Shown here: positions 52,101 through 60,081 of the stretch, one piece after another | Layout: each line of letters starts with the position of its first letter | Numbering within the stretch: the first letter of the stretch is position 1 | Source of the DNA: Comamonadaceae bacterium | GTDB lineage: Bacteria; Pseudomonadota; Gammaproteobacteria; Burkholderiales; Burkholderiaceae_C | Assembly: GCA_027488255.1 (NCBI GenBank) | Contig: JAIYBZ010000035.1 | Coordinates: forward strand, 310,001-374,000 | Direction: 5' to 3' | Length of the DNA stretch: 64,000 bases | The notes under the pieces: generated by a model | Told to the model about the DNA's origin: nothing | Databases searched by the model: none | Seen by the model: the letters and a program-made list of their open reading frames with translations, nothing else | Translations under genes and position numbers: made by a program

Positions 52101-53567
52101 TCAACGTGGCACCAAGAAAACCGACTTCTCTTGCAACTCAGATTGCACCAGCCCACTCTCTTGAAGCGACTGGATGTTGAACACAATCGGGTGAGAGCCA
52201 GCAGCTGCGGCATCGTAAGGCAATTGCAGCCTGACTGAAACCCACAATGACTCGGTGGACGCCACCTGCACATCGCTTTCAGTGACCAAAGCCAAGTCAG
52301 GCAAACCCGAGGCCGACAAACGGAAATGCAAGGGCGTTTCGGCGGCGTTCATGATCTGCAAACGGTAAACGTTTTCAATTTTTCCGCCGGAAACGATGCG
52401 GGCCAGCGCAGCACGGTCGCGCACCACATCAACCTTGAAAGGCTTACGCAGAGCCAAACTGGTGAGCAAGGCCGTCACCACCACGAGCAAAATACCCATG
52501 TATATCAGCACACGCGGGCGAAACACATGACGCAGTGTTTGTGCTTGCGTCCAACCATTTTGAAGAGCGTGTTCGGTAGAGTATTTCACCAAGCCGCGGG
52601 GATAGCCCACTTTGTCCATCACCGTGTCACACACGTCGGCGCAAGCACCACAGCCAATGCACTCGTATTGCAGTCCTTTTCGAATGTCGATGCCCGTGGG
52701 GCAAACTTGCACACACAGCGTGCAGTCGACACAAGCGCCCAATCCCAGTTGACTGGCATCGGCTTTTTTGGAGCGTGCGCCACGCGGTTCTCCGCGCGCA
52801 GCATCGTAGGTCACGATCAGCGTGTCTTTGTCGAACATGGCGCTTTGAAAGCGCGCATAGGGACACATGTATTTGCAAACCTGTTCGCGCATGAACCCGG
52901 CGTTGCCGTAAGTGGCGAAGGCATAAAAGAACACCCAAAAGACTTCCCAAGAGCCCATTTGGCCCATGAAGAAGGCCATACCCAAATCTTTGATGGGGGT
53001 GAAATAGCCGACAAAAGTAAAGCCCGTCCACATGGCAATGGCCAGCCAAAACAGGTGTTTATAGACTTTCTTGACAAGTTTTTCGAGCGACATTTTTTCG
53101 CCATCCAGACGCATACGCGCGCTGCGATCGCCTTCAATCTTGCGCTCCACCCACATGAATATTTCGCTGTACACCGTTTGGGGGCAGGCATAGCCACACC
53201 ACAAACGCCCCGCAATGGCGGTGAACAAAAACAAAGAAAAAGCCGAGATGACCAAGATCGCGGTCAGATAAATAAAGTCTTGCGGATACAAAACCAAGCC
53301 AAAAATATAAAACCGTCGCGCGCCCAAATCAAAAAGGACGGCCTGGCGCTGGCCCCACTCTAACCACGGCAGCCCATAAAAAACCAGCTGCGTCAACACC
53401 ACCATGATCCAGCGCCACTTGGCAAAAATGCCTTGCACCGTACGGGGATAGATTTTTTTGGTCGCTTCATAAAGCGACACCATCTGCACATCCTCTTCAG
53501 AAGATGCAGCGTCACTCACGGGCACGATGGGCACCACTTTGCGAGATGGGGTTTCTGGGGAATTCAA
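52101..53567 (-). CDS. ccoG: Cytochrome c oxidase accessory protein CcoG
   Basis: A 488-residue membrane iron-sulfur protein needed for copper delivery to cbb3 oxidase. About five membrane helices include GIFAKWRWIMVVLTQLVFYG. The characteristic GRLWCGYACPQTVYSEIFMW appears, and two ferredoxin clusters, CVDCTLCVQVCP and CIGCGACADVCD, bind [4Fe-4S]. The C-terminal domain is periplasmic. It is separated from ccoP by a strong intrinsic terminator, so it may have its own promoter or be expressed by read-through. Confidence 0.95.
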   Translation of the reverse strand: MNSPETPSRKVVPIVPVSDAASSEEDVQMVSLYEATKKIYPRTVQGIFAKWRWIMVVLTQLVFYGLPWLEWGQRQAVLFDLGARRFYIFGLVLYPQDFIYLTAILVISAFSLFLFTAIAGRLWCGYACPQTVYSEIFMWVERKIEGDRSARMRLDGEKMSLEKLVKKVYKHLFWLAIAMWTGFTFVGYFTPIKDLGMAFFMGQMGSWEVFWVFFYAFATYGNAGFMREQVCKYMCPYARFQSAMFDKDTLIVTYDAARGEPRGARSKKADASQLGLGACVDCTLCVQVCPTGIDIRKGLQYECIGCGACADVCDTVMDKVGYPRGLVKYSTEHALQNGWTQAQTLRHVFRPRVLIYMGILLVVVTALLTSLALRKPFKVDVVRDRAALARIVSGGKIENVYRLQIMNAAETPLHFRLSASGLPDLALVTESDVQVASTESLWVSVRLQLPYDAAAAGSHPIVFNIQSLQESGLVQSELQEKSVFLVPR

Positions 53568-53578
53568 ACCTTGACCTT

Positions 53579-53612
53579 AAAAAAAGACAGGACACCTGCA
53601 GCAGGTGTCCTG
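53579..53612 (-). terminator. Intrinsic terminator between ccoP and ccoG
   Basis: Perfect 11-base inverted repeat CAGGACACCTG / CAGGTGTCCTG with a three-base loop (53588-53612), followed on the minus strand by TCTTTTTTT. It lies just after ccoP and before ccoG, splitting the oxidase structural genes from ccoG-ccoH. Confidence 0.9.
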
Positions 53613-53640
53613 AACTCAGAGGGAATGCAAAGGCACGACC

Positions 53641-54558
53641 TTATTTACTGGCGGCAACCGTCCGGTTGGACAAGCCCCAGACATACGATGCCAGCACATG
53701 AATCTGGCCTTCGGTCAGCTTGTTGGCTTGGGCTGGCATGGCGTTGACCTTGCCGTTGGTCACAATGTTCACGATGGCGTTTTCGCCCCAGCCATGCAAC
53801 CAAATATCGTCGGTCAAGTTGGGCGCACCCACGGCGTGGTTGCCCTTGCCATCCATGCCGTGGCAAGCGGCGCAGGCACCAAACTTGGATTTACCCAATG
53901 AGGCCCGCAAAGAATCGTGTGGGCTGCCCGACAGGCTGAGCACATAGTGCGCCACGTTGCGCACATCTTCTGGCGTGCCAACCGCCGCAGCCATGGGGGG
54001 CATATTGCCGTTGCGGCCTTGCGTCAATGTGGCCTTGATGAGGTCGGGCGTACCACCGTACAACCAATCGGCATCGGTCAAATTAGGAAAGCCTTTGCTG
54101 CCGCGTGCATCTGAGCCGTGGCACTGCGCACAGTTGTTCATGAACAAGCGGTCGCCAATGGCCTGGGCCTGCGGGTCTTTGGCCACTTCTTCGGGGGGCA
54201 TGCCACTGAACTTGGTGTACAAAGGCGCCACTTCGGCGTTGGCCTTGGCCACTTCGGCATCGTATTGACCGGCCGAGGTCCAAGCAAATTGACCCGCCGA
54301 ACTGCCCGCACCCGGATACATGGCCAAGTAAATCAGCGCAAAAATAATGGTGATGATGAACAGGCCCACCCACCATCGTGGCAGAGGGTTGTTCATTTCA
54401 CGCAAATCACCGTCCCAAACATGGCCGGTGGTGTTGTCGTTGGCCGTCATGGCCTTGGCTTTGCCGCTGAACCAGAGAAGGATCAAGCAGGCAATGATGC
54501 TGACCAGCGTGATGCCGGCCACATACAAGTGCCAGAAGTTGCTGATGAAGTCACTCAT
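53641..54558 (-). CDS. ccoP: cbb3-type cytochrome c oxidase subunit CcoP (diheme)
   Basis: A 305-residue membrane-anchored diheme cytochrome c that passes electrons to CcoO/CcoN. A membrane helix near residues 10-30 (LYVAGITLVSIIACLILLWF) and a second at about 60-80 precede two heme c sites, NCAQCHGSDARG and ACAACHGMDGKG (both C-x2-C-H). The axial Met ligands are likely in NMPPMAAAVG and NAMPAQANKL. It is the last of ccoN-ccoO-ccoQ-ccoP before the terminator. Confidence 0.96.
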   Translation of the reverse strand: MSDFISNFWHLYVAGITLVSIIACLILLWFSGKAKAMTANDNTTGHVWDGDLREMNNPLPRWWVGLFIITIIFALIYLAMYPGAGSSAGQFAWTSAGQYDAEVAKANAEVAPLYTKFSGMPPEEVAKDPQAQAIGDRLFMNNCAQCHGSDARGSKGFPNLTDADWLYGGTPDLIKATLTQGRNGNMPPMAAAVGTPEDVRNVAHYVLSLSGSPHDSLRASLGKSKFGACAACHGMDGKGNHAVGAPNLTDDIWLHGWGENAIVNIVTNGKVNAMPAQANKLTEGQIHVLASYVWGLSNRTVAASK

Positions 54559-54593
54559 TGGGGTTCCTTTGTTTTTTTGGGGCTGAGGACAAT

Positions 54594-54734
54594 TCAGTCG
54601 TCCTGACGAAACGGCAACTGCGCCGCCTCGTCAAAATGGGCCTGGTTCCGGCGAGACATGGCCCACCACACGATGCCCATAAAGATGGCAAAGGTGAGCA
54701 CGGTCACAACAGAGCGAAGAAGGTTGATGTCCAT
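54594..54734 (-). CDS. ccoQ: cbb3-type oxidase subunit CcoQ
   Basis: A 46-residue protein with a single membrane helix (LLRSVVTVLTFAIFMGIVWW) and a charged tail RNQAHFDEAAQLPF. Size, the single helix ending in WW, and its place between ccoO and ccoP identify it as CcoQ (FixQ), which stabilises the oxidase. It starts at ATG 54734, twelve bases after the ccoO stop. Confidence 0.9.
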   Translation of the reverse strand: MDINLLRSVVTVLTFAIFMGIVWWAMSRRNQAHFDEAAQLPFRQDD

Positions 54735-54746
54735 AACGGGCTCCGT

Positions 54747-55373
54747 TTATTTGCGGTGAATGCCCATGCCTTGCAGGTAGGCGATCACGGCATCCATTTC
54801 AGATTTGCCCTTGACGTCTTCTGCGGCCTTGGCGATTTCCTCGTCGCTGTAAGGCGCGCCCAGCGTGCGCAAACCCTTCATGTGCGCAGGCAAACTGGCA
54901 CCGTCGACAGGATTCTTTTCCAACCATGAATAGGCCGGCATGTTGGACTCGGGCACCACATCGCGGGGGTTGTTCAGGTGAATGCGGTGCCACTCATCGC
55001 TGTAGCGTCCTCCCACGCGGGCCAAGTCCGGCCCGGTGCGTTTAGAGCCCCACTGGAAGGGGTGGTCGTAAACAAACTCACCGGCCACCGAGTAAGAACC
55101 GTAGCGCAGGGTTTCTGCACGGAAAGGACGGATCATTTGCGAGTGGCAGTTGTAGCAGCCCTCGCGCACATACACGTCACGGCCCGCCACTTGCAGCGCG
55201 GTGTAGGGCTTCAGACCCTCGATGGGCTGGGTGGTGGATTTTTGGAAGAACAAAGGCACGATCTCGACCATGCCGCCAAACAGCAACACGATCAGGATCA
55301 GCACGATCATCAAAAAGTTGCTGGTCTCGATTTTTTCGTGGGAGAGACCGCCCGATTTTTGGTTTTGAGCCAT
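54747..55373 (-). CDS. ccoO: cbb3-type cytochrome c oxidase subunit CcoO (monoheme)
   Basis: A 208-residue membrane-anchored cytochrome c. The N-terminal helix is [20 protein letters not shown]. The heme c site is [20 protein letters not shown] (C-x2-C-H), and a Met ligand is expected in [12 protein letters not shown]. It transfers electrons from CcoP to the CcoN active site. It lies 13 bases downstream of ccoN. Confidence 0.96.
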   Translation of the reverse strand: MAQNQKSGGLSHEKIETSNFLMIVLILIVLLFGGMVEIVPLFFQKSTTQPIEGLKPYTALQVAGRDVYVREGCYNCHSQMIRPFRAETLRYGSYSVAGEFVYDHPFQWGSKRTGPDLARVGGRYSDEWHRIHLNNPRDVVPESNMPAYSWLEKNPVDGASLPAHMKGLRTLGAPYSDEEIAKAAEDVKGKSEMDAVIAYLQGMGIHRK

Positions 55374-55386
55374 TTTCTATTTCTCC

Positions 55387-56829
55387 TCAGGCGTGGGCCG
55401 TCAAGCTGGGAATCTGCACTTCAACCGAACGGCCTTGGGTCGCGGTTTTGAAGACGTTCCACAACATCACACACATGCCGCCCAGGTACAACAAGCCGCC
55501 CAGCAAACGCAACACATAAAACGGGTAGGTGGCTTTCACAGACTCGACAAAGGTGTAAGTCAAAGTGCCGTCGGCGTTGACCGCGCGCCACATCAGGCCC
55601 TGCATCACACCGGCGATCCACATCGCAGCGATGTAAATCACGATGCCAATGGTGGCGGTCCAAAAGTGCAGTTCAATCGCCTTGACGCTGTACATTTTTT
55701 TCTGACCAAACAGGCGAGGAATCAGGTAGTACATCGAGCCCATGGTCACCAAACCCACCCAGCCCAAAGCGCCTGAGTGCACGTGGCCCACGGTCCAGTC
55801 GGTGTAGTGCGACAAAGCGTTCACGGTTTTGATGGACATCATCGGACCTTCGAAGGTCGACATGCCATAGAACGACAAGGACACGATCAAGAAGCGCAAG
55901 ATCGGGTCATCGCGCAGCTTGTGCCATGCGCCCGACAAAGTCATGATGCCGTTGATCATGCCGCCCCAGCTGGGTGCCAACAAAATCAACGAAAAAACCA
56001 TGCCAATCGACTGGGTCCAGTCGGGCAAAGCGGTGTAGTGCAGGTGGTGTGGGCCCGCCCACATGTAGGTGAAGATCAAGGCCCAGAAGTGCACGATCGA
56101 CAGGCGATACGAGTACACGGGGCGTTCCGCTTGCTTGGGAATGAAGTAATACATCATGCCCAAGAAGCCAGCGGTCAAAAAGAAACCCACCGCGTTGTGG
56201 CCGTACCACCATTGCACCATGGCGTCTTGCACACCGGCATAAGCCGAATACGACTTCATCATGCCCACAGGCAAAGCCGCGCTGTTGACCAAGTGCAACA
56301 AGGCCACCGCAATGATGAAGGCGCCAAAGAACCAGTTGGCCACGTAGATGTGACGCACCTTGCGGGTGCCGACGGTACCAAAAAACACCACCGCAAAAGC
56401 CACCCAAACCAAGGTGATCAAGATGTCAATCGGCCACTCGAGTTCGGCGTATTCTTTGCCGCTGGTGTAACCCAATGGCAAAGAAATGGCCGCGGCCAAA
56501 ATGACCACTTGCCAGCCCCAAAAAGTGAATGCAGCCAACTTGTCGCTGAACAAACGGACGTTACATGTGCGCTGCACCACGTAGTAGGCCGAAGCAAACA
56601 AGCCGCAACCACCAAACGCAAAAATCACCGCGTTGGTGTGCAGTGGACGCAAACGACCATAGCTGAGCCAAGAAATACCCAAGTTCAACTCGGGCCATGC
56701 CAGTTGGGCTGCAATGATCACGCCAACCAGCATGCCCACCACACCCCACACCACCGTCATGATGGCGAATTGCCGTACAACGGTGTCGTTGTAGGAAGTC
56801 GCCTGCACATTGGCAAATTTCATTTTCAC
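55387..56829 (-). CDS. ccoN: cbb3-type cytochrome c oxidase catalytic subunit CcoN
   Basis: A 480-residue heme-copper oxidase subunit I with about twelve membrane helices. His ligands are seen in [39 protein letters not shown] and [17 protein letters not shown] (the HH pair for CuB), and [20 protein letters not shown]. It reduces oxygen to water with high affinity while pumping protons. A GAGGTGA ribosome-binding site precedes ATG 56829; a second ATG is two codons later. An FNR box lies 53 bases upstream. Confidence 0.97.
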   Translation of the reverse strand: MKMKFANVQATSYNDTVVRQFAIMTVVWGVVGMLVGVIIAAQLAWPELNLGISWLSYGRLRPLHTNAVIFAFGGCGLFASAYYVVQRTCNVRLFSDKLAAFTFWGWQVVILAAAISLPLGYTSGKEYAELEWPIDILITLVWVAFAVVFFGTVGTRKVRHIYVANWFFGAFIIAVALLHLVNSAALPVGMMKSYSAYAGVQDAMVQWWYGHNAVGFFLTAGFLGMMYYFIPKQAERPVYSYRLSIVHFWALIFTYMWAGPHHLHYTALPDWTQSIGMVFSLILLAPSWGGMINGIMTLSGAWHKLRDDPILRFLIVSLSFYGMSTFEGPMMSIKTVNALSHYTDWTVGHVHSGALGWVGLVTMGSMYYLIPRLFGQKKMYSVKAIELHFWTATIGIVIYIAAMWIAGVMQGLMWRAVNADGTLTYTFVESVKATYPFYVLRLLGGLLYLGGMCVMLWNVFKTATQGRSVEVQIPSLTAHA

Positions 56830-56881
56830 CTCTTCTTTTTAATGACTGTCGTGAGTTTGACCTTGGAGAGAACTTTTCCAC

Positions 56882-56895
56882 TTGATCAAAATCAA
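56882..56895 (-). promoter_or_regulatory. FNR box upstream of ccoN
   Basis: TTGATCAAAATCAA is an exact match to the FNR consensus TTGAT-N4-ATCAA. It overlaps the ccoS stop codon (56892-56894) and its centre is about 60 bases before the ccoN ATG. This position allows FNR to activate ccoNOQP from a promoter nested in the end of ccoS. Confidence 0.88.
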
Positions 56896-57029
56896 TCGTT
56901 TTTCAAAATCCGCTCACCTTCTGCTTCGATATCTTCAAATTGACCCCGGTGAATGGCCCACCACAGCCCGCCCAAGATGCAAAAGACCAAAGCCACCGAC
57001 AAGGGAATGAGCAGAAAAAGAATGTCCAT
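56892..57029 (-). CDS. ccoS: cbb3-type oxidase assembly protein CcoS
   Basis: A 45-residue protein with one membrane helix (ILFLLIPLSVALVFCILGGL, then WWAIHRGQFEDIEAEGERIL). The helix followed by W-W-A and the acidic Q-F-E-D-x-E-x-E-G-E-R-I-L motif is the CcoS signature. CcoS is required to insert heme and copper into cbb3 oxidase. It begins at ATG 57029, 12 bases downstream of ccoI, and its last codons are embedded in the FNR box for ccoN. Confidence 0.92.
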   Translation of the reverse strand: MDILFLLIPLSVALVFCILGGLWWAIHRGQFEDIEAEGERILKND

Positions 57030-57041
57030 GGTGGTGACCCT

Positions 57042-59420
57042 TCAAATCAGTTTTAATTCGAATTCAGGAGCGGCAGATGGTGTAGGCGCAGGGGGCTTTG
57101 CCAATCGCAAGGCGTTCAGCACCACCAACAACGAGCTCAAGGCCATACCCAGGCCCGCCGCCCATGCGGGCAACCAGCCCATCAAGGCCAGAGGAATGCA
57201 GGCGGCGTTGTAAACAGCCGCCCACAACAGGTTTTGCTTCACGATCCGCACGGTTTGGCGGCTGTGCATCACCGTGCTGACCACCGTCTCTAACTGGCCA
57301 GACATCAACACAAAATCTGCTTTGGACTGGGCCAACGGCACCGCCTGACCCAAAGCAAAAGACACATCGGCACCTGCCAATACAGGCCCATCGTTGAGCC
57401 CGTCACCGACCATGGCCACCCGATGCCCTTGCGCTTGCCAAGCCATGAGTGCCTGCAATTTGTCTTGCGGCTGGCAAGCACTGCGGGCATCGTCAATGCC
57501 CACTTGCTGCGCCACTTGGTTCACTGCATTGGACCCATCGCCCGACAAAATCTTGACGCTCAGGCCCTGGCTTTTCAGGGCGGCAACAACCGCACGGGCC
57601 TCGGGCCTGACCTCTTCGGCCAGCTCAAATGTGGCGATCCAACCGTCTGCATCCGCCAAACTGACTTGCAGGTTTTGACCGCCAAATGCAGGCGCTGCGC
57701 AGAATGAAGCCGAACCCAATCGCAAAAGCATGGACGAAGAAGGAGACGAAGACAAAGGCCCGGGCGAAAACAAACCGGCTTGGCCTGCATGCTCCAAGAC
57801 CCCCTGAATGCCCTGCCCGGATTGCTCCAAAACGTCTTGCGCCACCATGGCCTCTAGCGCCATCTGTTGCTCGGCGGTTTTGGCTTGGCTTCGCGCCTCT
57901 GCCCACAAAGTCCGCGAGACCGGATGCAAAGAATGTCTGGCCAAGCTGGACGCCCACTGCAAGGCTTGTGCGGCGTTGACGCCAGGCCGCGTATGGGTGG
58001 CAACGACCTGAAACGCATCGCGCGTCAAGGTGCCGGTCTTGTCAAAAATAACGGTGTCAATCGTGGCCAAGTTTTGCAGCGCTTCAAGACGCCGAACAAG
58101 CACCCCACTGCGCGCCAATGCCCCCGCGGTGGCCAACATGGCTGCGGGTGTGGCCAAGGACAAAGCACATGGGCAGGTGACGATCAACACGGCCACACCG
58201 ACCATCAAAGCGTGAGCGGGATCTGTGGGCCACCAATAAATAGCCGTCGCCAATGAAGCCAGCAACACCACCCCCAAAAAGGGCTTGGCCCATCTGTCCA
58301 CCAGCAAAGCCATTGAAGGTTTCGAGACCGATGCACTTTCCATCAGCGCCACAATTTGCGCGTAGCGGGTCGCCGTGCCCACTTGTTCAATGCGAACCTC
58401 CACCGTTCCGCTGAGGTTGTGGCTGCCTGCAATCACCCGATCGCCGACTTGACGCAGGAGCGGCATTGACTCCCCCGTGAGCAAGGCTTCGTCCACCTGA
58501 GTTTGCCCAGCCAGCACCTGACCATCGCCTGCAAAGGCTTCGCCCGGCAACACCTCGATCACATCGCCCACTGCCAAACGGCGAATTGAAATGCGCTCCC
58601 AGTCTCCCCCTGCCCTGCGTCTGCGCACACTGTCGGGCAGACGGTTCAAAACGGCCTCCAGCGCGCCAGCGGTGCGGTCGCGCAAGCGCAACTCCAACCA
58701 ACGCCCCATCAGCAAAAAGAACACAAACATGGTGAGCGAGTCGAAATAAACCTCGGCACCAAAGGGCCCCTCGGGCTCAAAGGTGCCCAAACTGCTGACC
58801 ACAAAGGTCACCACCATGCCCAAGGCGACCGGCAAGTCCATGCTGATCTGGCGCTCGCGCAAATCACGCCAAGCCTTGCCCAAAAAGGGGGTGCACGAGA
58901 AAAACATCACGGGCAAAGACAAGACCCATGAGGCCCACCGCAGCAGGTGCATGGCCTCGTCTGAAATGTCTCCGGGGGCGGAGAGGTATGCCGGCGTGGC
59001 GTACATCATCACTTGCATCATGCCCATGGCCGCCACGGCCAATCGCCAAAGCATGCGGCGCGCTTCTTGGCGACGCCGTTCGTGGGCATGGGCATCGTTG
59101 GCGGGCAGCGCTTTGTAGCCCAAGCGCTCGACCGAACGCATCCACTCGGATGGCCGGGTTTGCTCAGGCGACCAAGTGATCTTGCCGCGGTGACTGGCCG
59201 AGCTGATTTGCACCGCACTGACCCCAGGCACCGCCCTCAATGCGTCCTCGATGCTGATGGCGCACGCTGCGCAATGCATGCCCTCAAACACCACGCTAGA
59301 GCTCCAGCACCCCGCAGAGACAGTGTCGGGATGGCTGAACTCAGCCCACTCGTCTTGCGAATCCAGCAATTGCAGGCGTTTGGCATCGGCATGGGGGGAC
59401 AAAATATTGACTTGAGTCAT
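57042..59420 (-). CDS. ccoI: Copper-exporting P-type ATPase for cbb3 oxidase (CcoI/CopA2 type)
   Basis: A 792-residue P1B-type ATPase that moves copper across the inner membrane for cbb3 assembly. The N-terminal metal-binding domain has VFEGMHCAACAISIEDALRA. The transmembrane metal motif is VTCPCALSLATPAAML (C-P-C), the phosphorylation site FDKTGTLTRDAF, and the hinge VGDGLNDGPVLAGADVSFAL. Eight membrane helices are expected. Its location directly upstream of ccoS and ccoN supports the oxidase role rather than general copper resistance. An FNR box lies upstream, and a second dyad overlaps the start codon. Confidence 0.95.
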   Translation of the reverse strand: MTQVNILSPHADAKRLQLLDSQDEWAEFSHPDTVSAGCWSSSVVFEGMHCAACAISIEDALRAVPGVSAVQISSASHRGKITWSPEQTRPSEWMRSVERLGYKALPANDAHAHERRRQEARRMLWRLAVAAMGMMQVMMYATPAYLSAPGDISDEAMHLLRWASWVLSLPVMFFSCTPFLGKAWRDLRERQISMDLPVALGMVVTFVVSSLGTFEPEGPFGAEVYFDSLTMFVFFLLMGRWLELRLRDRTAGALEAVLNRLPDSVRRRRAGGDWERISIRRLAVGDVIEVLPGEAFAGDGQVLAGQTQVDEALLTGESMPLLRQVGDRVIAGSHNLSGTVEVRIEQVGTATRYAQIVALMESASVSKPSMALLVDRWAKPFLGVVLLASLATAIYWWPTDPAHALMVGVAVLIVTCPCALSLATPAAMLATAGALARSGVLVRRLEALQNLATIDTVIFDKTGTLTRDAFQVVATHTRPGVNAAQALQWASSLARHSLHPVSRTLWAEARSQAKTAEQQMALEAMVAQDVLEQSGQGIQGVLEHAGQAGLFSPGPLSSSPSSSMLLRLGSASFCAAPAFGGQNLQVSLADADGWIATFELAEEVRPEARAVVAALKSQGLSVKILSGDGSNAVNQVAQQVGIDDARSACQPQDKLQALMAWQAQGHRVAMVGDGLNDGPVLAGADVSFALGQAVPLAQSKADFVLMSGQLETVVSTVMHSRQTVRIVKQNLLWAAVYNAACIPLALMGWLPAWAAGLGMALSSLLVVLNALRLAKPPAPTPSAAPEFELKLI
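59407..59420 (-). promoter_or_regulatory. FNR-like dyad over the ccoI start codon
   Basis: TTGACTTGAGTCAT (plus strand) is a dyad matching nine of ten key FNR positions. It covers the first five codons of ccoI. It could be a second FNR site or simply the coding sequence for MTQVN; I cannot tell. Confidence 0.35.
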
Positions 59421-59454
59421 GTCCCAAAGATACGACAGCTCACCTCTTCAAAGC

Positions 59455-59468
59455 TTGACATGCATCAA
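59455..59468. promoter_or_regulatory. FNR box between ccoI and uspA
   Basis: TTGACATGCATCAA matches the FNR dyad (TTGAC-N4-ATCAA). Toward uspA, a TAAGCT -10-like hexamer at 59491-59496 would put the box at -41.5, the class II position. Toward ccoI the spacing is similar, with TATCTT (59427-59432) as -10. Both divergent genes may thus be FNR-controlled. Confidence 0.75.
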
Positions 59469-59525
59469 TTGTCAAAGCCGTTTTGCCCCCTAAGCTGAAG
59501 ATCTTTTCACCCTCAGGAGCCGCTC

Positions 59526-59969
59526 ATGTACTCAAAAATCCTCGTTGCCACCGACGGATCGCCCTTGTCCAAAAAAGCGGTCGCCAGCTCCCTTCAATGG
59601 GCGGTGACATGCGGTGCCGAATTGATCGCCATGAAGGTGGTGCCGCGCTACCCGCAAGCCTATTTTGAAGGCAGCATTCCCCTCACTGCCGAAGAGATTT
59701 CGCGAGTGGAGGCGCAATGGACCGCAGCGGCAGAGAGCCAACTGGCCGCGGTGGCCAAGGCCGCAAAAGCCAAAGGGGTGACCTGCAAAGCCGTGGCGGT
59801 TAAATCAGATGTGGTGTCCGATGCCATCATTGCGACCGCCAAAAAACACAAAGCCGATTTGATTGTGATGGCCTCACACGGCCGCAAAGGCATCAAGCGG
59901 TTGTTGCTGGGCAGCGAAACCCAACAAGTGCTGACACACACCACATTGCCGGTCTTGGTGCTGCGCTAA
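59526..59969 (+). CDS. uspA: Universal stress protein A family
   Basis: A 147-residue cytoplasmic stress protein. The N-terminus MYSKILVATDGSPLSKKAVA and the C-terminal nucleotide motif VMASHGRKGIKRLLLGSETQ (G-x2-G-x9-G-S/T type) followed by VLTHTTLPVLVL are the family hallmarks, so ATP binding is expected. It is divergent from ccoI with an FNR box between them, which suggests induction under low oxygen. Confidence 0.93.
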   Translation: MYSKILVATDGSPLSKKAVASSLQWAVTCGAELIAMKVVPRYPQAYFEGSIPLTAEEISRVEAQWTAAAESQLAAVAKAAKAKGVTCKAVAVKSDVVSDAIIATAKKHKADLIVMASHGRKGIKRLLLGSETQQVLTHTTLPVLVLR

Positions 59970-59977
59970 ACACCCGC

Positions 59978-60004
59978 TGCAGGGACGTTCCAATCGTCCC
60001 TGCA
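59978..60004 (+). other. Perfect hairpin downstream of uspA (no T-run)
   Basis: TGCAGGGACG and CGTCCCTGCA, 10-base perfect arms with a seven-base loop, lie nine bases after the uspA stop. There is no following T-run, so it is not a standard intrinsic terminator; it may protect the 3' end of the transcript. Confidence 0.5.
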
Positions 60005-60013
60005 CTCCGTGGT

Positions 60014-60081
60014 GGGAAATTGGGAAATTGGGGTCAGATCCCAATTAATTCGGGAAATTGGGGTCAGATCCCAATTAATTC
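60014..60081. repeat. Tandem 30-base hairpin repeat, two full copies and a partial
   Basis: A 30-base unit occurs twice in a row (60022-60051 and 60052-60081), preceded by its first eight bases (60014-60021). Each unit contains the palindrome AATTGGG / CCCAATT around GTCAGAT. The second copy overlaps the stop and last codon of the malonyl-CoA synthetase gene. It resembles REP-like hairpin elements. Confidence 0.85.

Noticed and set aside
55777..56943. A 388-codon plus-strand frame opposite ccoN
   Set aside because: Complement of ccoN; His/Gln-rich with no motif.
60014..60081. CRISPR-like array
   Set aside because: Units are directly adjacent without spacers and each is a palindrome, so it is a tandem hairpin repeat.
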